Positions 14,704-31,900 of a stretch of 64,000 nt of DNA are shown here, piece by piece. Origin of the DNA: Heligmosomoides polygyrus polygyrus (lineage: Eukaryota; Nematoda; Chromadorea; Rhabditida; Heligmosomidae); contig OX377201.1 of assembly GCA_947396885.1 (NCBI GenBank), positions 110,995,727 to 111,059,726 on the forward strand. Reading direction: 5' to 3'. The notes under the pieces are model-generated. The model was not told the origin of the DNA. It ran no database searches and was given only the letters and a program-made list of their open reading frames with translations. Each line of letters begins with the position of its first letter. Within the stretch, counting starts at the first letter, position 1. A program made the position numbers and the translations under genes.

Positions 14704-15603
14704 TCACGGACGGAAGAGGAACAGGCCCTAAAACGCTCGTCCCGCATTGAATTCGAGCGCTATCGCTGTCGTCGCTCCAGTTTCATCTATTATCCAGGTA
14801 GTATCTTCGAGGCCTGCTCACGAACCCCGTTCCTTTTTGCTTCTGGTGACCGAAACGGCTGCGGCAACAATACTCATTCGCTGCCATGCGTGCGGTTGCG
14901 GCAGCCGGGGCCGCCTCCTGTCGCGAGCCGGACACGTACGAGCTACACTATGCGCCATTACGGTCCCGCCACGAAACCATGAACCTGGCAAACTGCCATC
15001 CGTAGTGGAAGCTTTCCTATCACACCGGACAATGCAGTAGAGCAGCAAGGAATGCTACCCAAGAACAGCGCCGAGCGGATGCGGCACGATGGAGAATCTG
15101 TGGAAAAGACGCCGTAGAGATTAGACACTCCCTTGGGTCATTATTTCATCGTATTGTCTTTGTTGCATGATTATCCTCCACCTACTGGGTCAAATTTTTT
15201 TCTCGACCATATTTACTCCTTGACGCCTTCCAGCTTTTCCTCTGTTCATGTTATGGTCGAGCTTTACACTATTTCCAAGCCTACTTTTTCCGTGTTGGCA
15301 TGAAGGTTGGAGAATCTCGTCCACTCCACCGCGCGAGGCAGATCGACCCCGCAACAGACGAGATACGCACGCGCGACCGCACACACCAAAATGAGTGTCG
15401 CTGCTGCCTCCCGACCGAAAGGGTCCGCAAGAGCGGAGGAGAACGCAGAAAAAGCCAGACTACGTCTACATCCACCCGGGGGTCAGCGTTCTACCCCCTC
15501 GTCCCCCTGGCCCGCCCATCCCCAACCCCTGGTTACAGGGCAAAGGACAACCATGACTCATGCTTTCGCCGATTCGTCGCGCCGTCGGCGCTCTCCGTAC
15601 TAG

Positions 15604-15790
15604 AGATTCTCCTCGCATAGCCCCTACGTCTCTTCTTGCCCGCGCTAGAGTGCAGTCAGCGGAGCACGTCGGTGCTAGAGCACCCTACTGGGACCGAGGT
15701 TGGGTGAGTCGACCAGTGCACTTCATTAGCACTCATTTCTCAAAGGAAGAGCGTCTGCTGGAGGAGTTGGCATATCAGCAACATCGATGA
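15604..15790. repeat. dispersed repeat R4, copy 1
   Basis: Matches 52190-52560 in order: CTCGCAT(A/T)GC(C)CC, TCTCTTCTTGCCCGCGCTAG, CGGAGCACTCGacg-like, GGTTGGGT, CATTTCTCAAAGGA and CAACATCGA. No coding signal. Confidence 0.4.
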
Positions 15791-17300
15791 GATTAGATTT
15801 CGACCTTTTCTGGCACAGGTTGGGTGGAAAAGATCGCGTAGAGACAACGACATTTAGTCAACAACAAGAATGGCCATTACGTGGGAGCGATGCCTCTTCC
15901 GTTTATGGGGCTTGGGAGGTGCCATGTTCTGGGTTGAACACGACAGTGTTTATGGCCACATGTGAAGTTCTGCGCAACTAGAAGCTTTGCTGTTTTGCTT
16001 GCTCTACGTGCATGATTGGAATTTTTGCCGTTATTCCACGACACATGGCTTCAAGAAGCTTCACGCTTCAAGGATCAACTAACAAAAAGTTCTTCTTCGG
16101 TGTCAGTTTTTGACTTGAGGGTGATGAACTGTTTTTTTTTTTCATGCGAAACGGTGAGTGGTCGTGCCTCTCCCGCTCCTTGTCAAGTGAATTCCTTTTA
16201 TCACTCGAAGGAGCAAGGACTCCAACGCAACCCGTTGTGGCAGGCTATACAGAAGACTAGAGAAAATGAGAGGTTATAAAGACACTGAAGTGTGTCTCCC
16301 TAATAAACCTACAGTACTGATCTGTCCATAAGCACTAATGCTTTGCTGGAGCGAGACGGCAATAAAGAAGGTCTGAGGATGGACCGCTTCTACGCCCTCA
16401 TTTCTTGGAATCATCATATTTATTCCCGTAGAAAGTAGCGGTTTCGGTGCATCTCGATTCTGACTTGCAGGAAGTCCCCTTTTGGAATACGGCCTCCTTG
16501 AAATTCAGTATCCATCTACAGCAAGTTTCCGCAACAATCGGCGAGCCCTGGAGACGCTGACGACGAGCGTGTTCTCTCATTCGGGCGCTGAGTCAGCTCG
16601 CTCGCTCGTAGCGCAGCAGGAGTGTCTATTTCTCTGCGCTCTCGCCACCCCGCTGCTTTGGTTGACCTTTGCCCGTAGACGCCAACCCCTTGGGCTTGCT
16701 CGAGAGTCCAGTGGCTGCCTTACGAGATTGTGGAGACGCAGACATTTGGACACGCCTCTGTTTAAAGGGCGGAGGGTAGAACGCCACTCCGCCACATCCA
16801 CCCTACCACGTTCGCAGGGGCAAGGGGGACGGTCAGGAAATACAAAATATGGCCACGCCCCTCGCCGGGGGCATGCGATCTTCCTCTCATGCCCTTGCTC
16901 ACCCACCCCCAACCGCTAGGCTTCAGTCTAACGGCTGCCTTACGAAGGCTTTGAGGCGCAAAACAAAATCTCCCGATCCGCAGAACAGCGAATGTACCCC
17001 CTGACGCGCTGCCCAGGGACAAGTAACCCGCAGCCGGGAGCGGCGTTGTCGTGGTCCCGCGACGATTGCGTGAAATCGCACGAAATTCGACGAGCATTCG
17101 TCACTATTCTTGGAGGTTTACTCGCGAAATTCGGCGATTCTGAAGCGTTCCTCCCCTCCTAGAGGACATAACCGGCTCGATCATATCACGGTCCTCTCCC
17201 CCTATCGTCACTGGCCCCCGAGGTGAGGAGAAGAGCCGGTCCGACCCCTCGGGGCAAGCGCTGTCGAGCGAGTGGCGCTGGAGCGCGCTTCTCCCTATGC
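15791..17300. other. no gene recognised upstream of BiP
   Basis: GC content rises from about 16.5 kb. A repeat shared with 13.04 kb lies at 16733-16797, and a short duplicated block (TGGCTGCCTTACGA / CGGCTGCCTTACGA) at about 16712 and 16935. No exon identified. Confidence 0.4.
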
Positions 17301-17327
17301 TGACGAGGCATAGCGCCGCGGGGGCGT

Positions 17328-17341
17328 GGCCGACGTCAGCG
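17328..17341 (+). promoter_or_regulatory. possible ATF/CREB-like GACGTCA box upstream of BiP
   Basis: GGCCGACGTCAGCG contains GACGTCA, the core shared by ATF6/XBP1/CREB-class bZIP sites. It lies about 330 bp upstream of the stronger CCACGTCA element and about 45 bp upstream of a first TATTTAAG (17377-17384). Confidence 0.35.
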
Positions 17342-17657
17342 TTCGGTCGTGCTGACGGGCCAGCCACTCTCTCCTCTATTTAAGACCCGCACGTCGCCGG
17401 CCCACCTCGTCCTCCTTGCCCGTCTTTTTCTGCTCCTTCTGGCCCTCTGGGTCCTGGTACTTGACATCCTGGGGCTCATCACACCACTGCCGAACACGAT
17501 TTGTAGCCTTCGCGCTCTGATCAGCTCCCGCGGGTCAGCGCAGCTCCGTGTGCGCAAAGGAAGCCCCGCGGGAGTCGCACCGCCTTCCCGAGTCGATTCC
17601 TTCGAGTCTACATGGTCGGGCCACCTCGACGTGCACTTGGCACGGTGCCGGGGTGTG

Positions 17658-17665
17658 CCACGTCA
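17658..17665 (-). promoter_or_regulatory. UPR element (XBP1/ATF6 site) of the BiP gene
   Basis: CCACGTCA is the exact reverse complement of TGACGTGG, the core bound by XBP1/ATF6 in UPR promoters. It lies 17 bp upstream of TATTTAAG (17682-17689) and about 170 bp upstream of the BiP start codon. A second partial match (CAACGTGG, 17668-17675) sits beside it. BiP is the classic target of the IRE-1/XBP-1 branch, so induction by ER stress is expected. Confidence 0.6.
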
Positions 17666-17681
17666 GTCAACGTGGTGTCCG

Positions 17682-17689
17682 TATTTAAG
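17682..17689 (+). promoter_or_regulatory. TATA-like box of BiP
   Basis: TATTTAAG, 152 bp upstream of the ATG and 17 bp downstream of the UPR element. An identical TATTTAAG occurs at 17377-17384, so two core promoters are possible. Confidence 0.4.
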
Positions 17690-17798
17690 GCCTCTTGTGA
17701 GCGGAGCGATCCTTGAGACCCGCTAGCCGCCCTCCTGCTGGTTGCTCGTGTTCTTCGCTCCACTTCCCAGCTCTCGTTGAAAGTTGAAAGTTGTGTCA

Positions 17799-17804
17799 TT
17801 TCAG
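17799..17804 (+). promoter_or_regulatory. candidate trans-splice (SL) acceptor for BiP mRNA
   Basis: TTTCAG ends at 17804, 29 nt before the BiP ATG at 17834, with a T-rich run before it. Nematode mRNAs commonly receive a spliced leader this close to the start. It could instead end an intron in the 5' UTR. Confidence 0.45.
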
Positions 17805-17833
17805 CCTCCCGAGAGTGTCACCACAAGTCTGAT

Positions 17834-24990
<7,157 letters not shown>

Positions 24991-25190
24991 GTGAGACGTC
25001 AGCGCCAGCTGCACGTACAGCCTTGGCTGCTGTGCTTAGCACAGTCCACTTTCGTTTTGTTCCACGGGTGTGGCTGCATGTGCATAATGACTGTGCATGC
25101 TACTGAACGGTCTACACGTTCGTTGTTTCTCTCTGTTTATTCTTATTAGGATATATCTTGTTTTTCTTTCTTCAAGTGCGTCACTTGGCT

Positions 25191-25196
25191 AATAAA
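25191..25196 (+). terminator. BiP polyadenylation signal
   Basis: AATAAA 201 nt after the stop codon (24990), followed by a T-rich stretch. It is the first canonical signal downstream and gives a 3' UTR of about 220 nt. Confidence 0.7.
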
Positions 25197-25489
25197 TAGT
25201 TTCCCAACTCCAGTCTGCGCTACTGATTTGCCACGAGAAACGGACAGATTGGGCATCGAAGCCACGCTTGGTGTTTCAGAAGTGTTTTGTGGGAGTATAC
25301 GTTGGATATTCAGCTTGAGAACGAAGTCGTGGAATGTCACTAAGTAAAACTTTGACGAGGAGACTGGTGCCTGAGTCGGACCATTGAGCCGGCTGATGTG
25401 CTCCTTCTTTGTGCTCTTTTCGGCAATTGAAATGCAGTTCCATTGCAGTTGGTTAGATTCGTGCTCTCCTGTGCGTCAGGAGACTGAAC

Positions 25490-26090
25490 AAAGGATGAAA
25501 CTCCGGGGTATGGCCAGGTGTGGTGCAGGCATGTGCTTTAGAACGTCCAGATTTCGGAGCTCATTGTACTTGCATAGAAGAATTGTTCGACCATGCCTCA
25601 GCGACGTCTTCTTTCGTTTTTTCGCGTTTGTTCGCGGCTTCCACGAGCAGCTCCGACCAACGCGTTGCTGGGATCCGTGTTCTCTTGACATCACGCAGAA
25701 TCCAATCAGTGACGGCGATTGTCTAGCGGGTGTCTGCAGAGTGAACTATGGAGGCGGCCCACCTAATTTTGGACGACTTAGTTCGCTTGACAGCGTCTCT
25801 GATTTTCGAACGTCGACGAAACTTGAAGATCGTCCTCTCGAATCACCGCTGCCGAACACAGATCGCGTGTTCATCCTGCTTTCGTACGGTCTCATTCACG
25901 ACTTCCTCGACGCTCTTGAAAGCTCTTCAAGCCGCTGTTCCTTCCTGCCCAGTTCCGACACTAGGATGTTGGCCTTGTTGACTTCGCGACCCAGATACTC
26001 GTAGCTGAAGCTTTCGGAGATCCTCGCTCCGTTGAACGAGAATGGGGCATCAGAAACTGGTCCGTTCCTCATTAACATCGTCTTCGTAAG
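25490..26090 (-). mobile_element. RTE-type LINE reverse transcriptase fragment
   Basis: Minus strand in order: MLMRNGPVSDAPFSFNG, ISESFSYEYLGREVNKANIL, ELGRKEQRLEELSRASRKSV (frame broken), RSKIRDAVKRTKSSKIRWAA, VTDWILRDVKRTRIPATRWS. This is the end of the RT domain and the C-terminal region of nematode RTE elements. Several stops and frame changes show decay. It accounts for the long antisense frame at 25384-26004. Confidence 0.75.
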
Positions 26091-26147
26091 ACTCAGTCTT
26101 ATAGGCTGAGAACGCTAATAACCTATCCACTTCTAAAACTCAAATAC

Positions 26148-26235
26148 TATGTCCATGAGGAACGGGCGAGTTCCCGACGCCCCATTCTCGCTCAACGGAA
26201 CGAACATCTCCGAATACTTCATCTACATCCCCCGG
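26148..26235 (+). mobile_element. second RTE fragment, inverted to the first
   Basis: The plus strand reads MSMRNGRVPDAPFSLNGTNI then SEYFIY, the same RT segment as the minus-strand MLMRNGPVSDAPFSFNG at about 26040-26080. The two fragments are head to head with about 60 bp between. Confidence 0.65.
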
Positions 26236-26734
26236 TGGAATTCTGCTCGTGTGGGACTTGGTTTTCGCCTGTCGCATTTACTCGGATCGTTTTGCGAGAT
26301 TTATGGTGAACCGAGCGAAGTTTAACACACAGCTACTTACTGTCTCTAGTTATTCAAGCAGATCCAGATGCAGCTGAGTGGTACTCCTCCCGGAGCAGTG
26401 GAAGACCCTTCCATAGAGCCTTGTCACTGATACGGGCCTTCCCCGTCGGTATCCGATGTCTCGTACACAGCCGTATAACAATGGCTATGCGGAGTGAGGC
26501 GAGGGACAAGCCGCACTGCCAAGGCGTGGACATCCGGCGGAAGCGAGCAGGCTATCCAGTCCCGATGTCGGCGATTCGTCCCAATTAGCGTGCGGTGCTG
26601 CTCCATCGTGGTGGACGGCGGGGATCAGGTGGCATAGAACGAGCACTTGCGAATCTGCACCTCGTCAGATATCGAGCCTCCGCGAGAGTAGGGAAGGAGC
26701 TCATCAGTCGGCCACCCTGCACATCGGATGCGAC
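26236..26734. other. no gene recognised
   Basis: Open frames of about 60 codons on both strands but no splice sites in phase and no motif. Moderate GC. Confidence 0.4.
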
Positions 26735-27108
26735 ACCGATTCGGATCATTCGGATGTGTAAATTTCCTCAAATCCACGCATAAATGAATCATTCCGATAG
26801 TGGCACATCTGAATGCACTGGCCTTTGAACGGTTCAGATAAGGGTCCTATTCACTAAAACGGATTTTTAGATGATTCAGATAACCCATTTTCATCGGATA
26901 TCCGATACCCTATGCGAATAATGGGATTCTGATATCAAGTCCGAAGAGAAGTCAGTTATCTGAATTATCCGATAATTCGTTTAGCGAGTATGGCCCTTAT
27001 CTGAACTGCTGTAAGATCTGGACCTTTCAGAGCTGCCATTATCCGATTGATCCATTTATTCGGGGTTGGAAAGAACGATGGATCCGAATTGTCCGAATCA
27101 GCGCCGAT
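26735..27108. repeat. foldback element, about 370 bp
   Basis: Outer arms GATTCGGATCATTCGGATG and GGATCCGAATTGTCCGAATC are inverted. Inner arms pair too: GAACGGTTCAGATAAGGGTC with GGCCCTTATCTGAACTGC, and GGATATCCGATA with TTATCCGATAATTCG-like blocks. Rich in TCGGAT/ATCCGA motifs, no coding signal. Confidence 0.55.
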
Positions 27109-27391
27109 TTCAATGGACAGGGTGGCCACGAGGTATGGTCATCCGTTTTCTAAGAGTTTCCCACAGGTATTTTTGTTTTCCTCATCTTCCATCAACACTC
27201 GACGAAGTATGCTTCCATCCCCTCATCGAGCCGCCATCACGCATGACAGAAGATCATCAATGTCGACTACCTGTGACCTACAGTGAGAGCGGTCAGTAAT
27301 CGACTCAAAGCCTGCTCCCGTGCAAAAGGAGATCATTTTGGATAATATGTGACCGAATAACCCTTTATAATTGGTACCTCCCTTATAAATA

Positions 27392-28234
27392 TTAGGTCGT
27401 TGTATATGAAATGGCCAATTTTGCTACCTCATTTTTCGTGGCTACGAATGTTCCCATTTCATTCACTTTATATATTTTCTGAAAGCGCACAATCTTCGCT
27501 TTCTTACCATTCATGGCTTTCGTGACATGATTGCCGAGTTTTGGCGTCGTTTTTACGGTATGAATCAATTGATATTCACGTTCTCTACTTATATGAATGG
27601 AAAAGTGGACACAGCGCCGCGGGCGCAGCTCGTAAATCAACGCTGCCTTTGGGGAGGATTTCGCTAAGGAACGCGCAATTCGCCACTAGTTCGAAAGGTT
27701 TCGATCTGGAGAAGAAAGTCTCGAAGATGAAGGCCGAGGTAGGCCGCCATCACTCCTTAACGACCACCAACTCAAAGCCATCCATGGTTGAAGCGCGTGC
27801 TGAAATTGAGGTGCGCCACAAGTTGATTGAAGAAGGCCGGTTTGGGTCAATCGAACAGGCCCTAATTCTACTCCACGTCAACGCGTGTTTCAAAAATTGT
27901 CCAGAAACTGGATGAATTGGGACACGAAACTCTGCCACATCCAGCATATTCGCCAGACCTGTCCACTACCGATTATCATTTTTCCAAGCATTTAGATCGT
28001 CATGTAAAGGACAAAAAAAAAATCAGAAGATGATGTCGAAAATGACTTCTCATGTTTTATTAATTCTCGTAGTTCTGGATTTCACAGAAATGGAAAGTCT
28101 AACCTACTGTCGTGTTGGGAAAAGTGTATTAATTGTAATGATGCTTATTTCGATTAATAAAATTGCTTCCAAGCAAAGTTATGATCTGTCGAAGTTTTCG
28201 GTCAAAATCGGCTATTTCATATGCAACGACCTAA
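27392..28234 (+). mobile_element. mariner relic of irritans/Hsmar1 type, internally deleted (843 bp)
   Basis: Flanked by TA (27390-91 and 28235-36). Terminal inverted repeats TTAGGTCGTTGTATATGA / TCATATGCAACGACCTAA. The transposase relic on the plus strand reads VLYLYEWKSGHSAAGAAR near the N-terminus. After a deletion it reads ALILLHVNA, KLDELGHETLPHPAYSPDLS and PTDYHFSKHLDRHVKDK, which contains the catalytic-loop region with the YSPDLSPTDYH motif. About a third of a full-length gene is missing and stops occur, so it is dead. Confidence 0.8.
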
Positions 28235-28356
28235 TAATTTCGGAGTATCTGTTATCGTTCCTTATTCTTGCGAAGAAAAAGCCAGCTGACTATACTTCGC
28301 AGCCACCCTGTAAAGTACACACCTCTCACAGCCTGGGACGGGCAGCTGGGTGGTCA

Positions 28357-28945
28357 CTATGGGCACGAGGGTCTAATGGGATTAGTCGCTACGCTTGGTT
28401 GGTGCAGTGGTCCCTCCCTGGCCGTGGTGTCCTCACGCGGCCGGCCTGCAGACGGCTCTCCGGGGCTACAATTATAGCCGGATGGCGTCACGGGGCGGGG
28501 GCGGAGGCGCGGATCCTCCGGGCTACGGCGGCGGCAGTTCGCGCTTCGGCTTTCTGGCTCGAGCATCCCCGTCGGGAGCTGCACTCGGCCGGCCACATCG
28601 ATCCGACGACGGCGATGAAGCGGCCATGAAGGGGCGACGGAGAAGCCGCCGCCAGCTGGTCGGGGAGGGGGGGGGGGGGGAGCGGCGCCGCCGCCGCGGG
28701 CGACGTCCGACGCCGCTGGGCGGCACGCTGCCGTCTGGCGCGCGCCGGCCAGAGAGAGCGGCGGGCGCCGAGACGCAGACGGGCAGAGACGCAGGGCGGA
28801 GGATGAGGAGCCGGCGGCGGCGGCGGCAGCGGCAGCTCGAGCGTGAGCTTGAGCACCTCCTGTCGACGCGAAGTCATCCGGTCGCTGACGCCCCGTGCCC
28901 CGTCGCCGCCAGAAGCCGTCAGTCCGACCGCCGTTGCAGCCGTAG
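28357..28945 (+). promoter_or_regulatory. GC-rich promoter / 5' UTR region of the G alpha gene
   Basis: A sharply GC-rich, CpG-rich block runs directly up to the G alpha ATG and ends abruptly after exon 1. It contains a 14-G tract (28667-28680). Open frames of 129-267 codons in several frames on both strands are a by-product of composition (Arg/Gly/Pro/Ala-rich, no stops by chance). The most economical reading is a CpG-rich promoter with the 5' UTR. Confidence 0.5.
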
Positions 28946-31900
28946 ATGGGCCACTGTACGAGCAAGGACCAGAAGGAGGGCAAGCGCCTCAACCGCCGCA
29001 TCGACGAGCAGATCAAGAAGGACCAGTCCATGTCGCTGCGGATCATCAAACTGCTCCTGCTAGGTGGGCGACTGCTTTCCTTTCCGTTTACTCTGCTTCT
29101 ACTCTCGCACCTTTCCGCTTCCCTGTTTGCACCCGTACCCCTATTCGTGCTCACTTCCACTCGTCCTGGTCACTAAAAATGAAAAAAAAAAATCAGCGCA
29201 ATGCATGTACTTATCGGCTCAGAAACACAAATCTAACATGGGATCTCTGTAAACGTACCCCAACAACGAGCCTTACGTGGTCTTGTAGGTGGTCTTGTAG
29301 GGCATCTAACAAGGAGCTTTGCCGCGGGCCACCGAGTGGTCCAGAAATGGAAAGTTCTGTCGCCGGCTAAACCCATTCCGACTTGCAGCGGGCTCGAGAG
29401 GAAAGGAGACCACCGAGTTAACCCATGCGCTAAAGAATTTCTTTCCGGTATCTGAGCTGGATTGCAAAGCTTACACGAATTCGGTTTAAAGTGAGCGTGG
29501 CAAAATGACTAGCACCACTTGCATGGGATGGATACGTACCCTGATCTGCCATTCATATTAGTATGACCCCTCTAGATCTCGATTTTTTGGAATATTCGAT
29601 TACGAATACATTAAAAAACGCAATTTTTGAATATTCAAACTCGAATGAAAATCATCCTAATGCCTATTCGGATAGAGATTCAAACACAACTATAACTACT
29701 AGGCTACAAATTTTTGCCGTTTTTGGAAACCCATTAGCCGGCAGCAAAAACGAACTTCACCCTGTGCTTCTTGTTGGCTACACTACAAGATCAGAGGATG
29801 GTTGGGGGTAAGTTCACAGATGTCGTGACAAATGGTCGCGTTTTAGATTTCCATATTTCTAATGATCTAAGCTTTCTCTTACACTAGAAACCCATTCTTA
29901 AAAAAGATGAATTATCGTATATATCCAACTTATTCAAGCTACTTAAATTCAGCGATTTTCTTGCACTTCTATGGGTTTGTAAAACGAATGTTAGACCCCT
30001 TTTACAGAGCGATAAATCTGTGTGTAATCCGTCTTGGAGGAAAAAGCATCTCTTAGGAGAAGCGCACAGAATAACTCTACGCAGGAACTATTTTTAAGGT
30101 GGATTGGAACCAGTTTGGCAGCATACCGAGAGGTCCGTGTAGAGCTAAACAGCTTAGAATGCTTCCGAAGTCGAAGAAAGATAGTCGACATGTTTACGAC
30201 TCCTACAAAAAGAATTTCGATTGATCTTACGGTATGTTTTGGTGCACCTCTGCCTTAAGAGAGGGAGGCGTAGGCTTCAACTTCCTGTTCCAAAATCGCA
30301 GGCGAGATCAAAGATCGTCATTAATAAAAATCTCAAAGATCTGAACTTATTACTAGGTGATACCAAGAATGTGATCAATATATATTTTTTAGATCATTCA
30401 AGTCTTTTGTGGCTCGTAGGAAACTATCTTAATTGTGCTTCGTTTACTATCGTTGCTTTGTTTTACATTTATGTCAGCTAATATTTGTTATTTAATTGAT
30501 TATCTAATAAATGAGTATGTTTATGCCTGATAAATAAACAAAAATAAAAAAAGCACCGATGAATTTTCACTCTTTTGTAAAAAGACCTTTGTTTTGCAGA
30601 CTGTAGTGGTCTACCTTTTGTTTCACCTCAGTACCAATTTCGTCTACCATATGAAGTAGAGAGAACTGTAACAATAACGTGCCATTCACAGCTTACAGCT
30701 CGTCATATAGTATCTCTTCTGGATCTATTGTAGTTGGAGGAGCACTTTATTCTGTTTGTTCGATAGAAGCGGCGAATTTGGAGAGTTATGTTACGCCGGA
30801 CCGAAAGTTTTCGCTGTTTTTGGCTTCTAATATCGAAAGAAAAAAGATTTTTCTCCTCTTGTTCACGTCGGAAGTTCTCTGACAGTGTTTCAAGAAAAAC
30901 GAGAAAAGATCGCTGTGAAAGCGACACCAATGGAGATTACACAAAATCAAAAACAGTTTTCAACTAGGAACCCTTCAGTTTCTGTGCGGGTGAATTCAAC
31001 GATGTGTTATTTAAAGTTTCCGCTCAGAGGCGTAGTAGCATTTATTTATCACAGCAGGGCGCATTCTCAGCAGATTTTTGTGCTTTATTATCAGATTTTC
31101 TTCACGATGTTCTGTTCCAATTTACTAGTCTGTATACTAAATTCCATTGTTGAGTGTGCTATCAGTAGATCACCAAACGCCAGGAGAAATCATTCGAATG
31201 TTACCTAGAAGCGATGGGAAAACCTTTGATTTTACCTAGTATGGTCGTCTCTGATGAGCGCGCTCTCCATAATTTTTAAGTTTCAATTTGATTTTTTAAA
31301 TGCTCCCTACCTCTTGTTCAAAGTGCTTCGTGTTAGGGTTTTACTGATGTTTTTTAGACAATGTCTTCCTGACCAAGCATCTAAATTGCAATTTAACTGC
31401 GGCTTCCCGTTTCCGATATGCACGCCATAATGTTTAATGACACGAATATCAGGCTTTTCTGCTGTCACGGAAGGTGGCCTAACCTCGTCAGCTTTTTGCA
31501 CTCATCTTATATATTTCATAGGTATAAATACATGTATTTCTTCCGAAACGGTATCAGAAACTCCTATAAAGTCGTGGAATAGAGAAATTGAACAATGACG
31601 GGTATATTCAAGACACTAACACGGCGGGAGCTTTCGGTCCGACCTAATACTAAGTCAAAATGCTAAACTACCCTGTGAAACGACACACCTTCCGAATCGA
31701 TTAGCTTTTATGGCGGTACCTCTCCCTTCACGACCATGGTGCCCTTTTTTCGCATCTCTTGGAAATATTGACAGAGTAATTGTCAGTTCTCTGTCCACCG
31801 GGTTTTTTCTGTTGTGCTTAAGCCCTACGCACACTCTTGCGGCAACGCGGCAGCCCTATCATTAAGCATGGGACAGAGACGGAGAATCGCCGCGGGAGGC

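Noticed and set aside
25384..26004. 206-codon frame on the plus strand
   Set aside because: Antisense to a recognisable RTE reverse-transcriptase fragment on the minus strand.
28030..28629. 199-codon frame starting MMSKMTSHVLL
   Set aside because: It begins inside the mariner relic and runs across its right inverted repeat into the GC-rich promoter; composite of unrelated sequence.
28357..29160. Open frames of 222 codons (plus, 28395-29063) and 267 codons (minus) around G alpha exon 1
   Set aside because: They are produced by GC-rich composition: several frames on both strands are open at once, the peptides are Arg/Gly/Pro/Ala-rich, and the real exon 1 (MGHC...) uses another frame.
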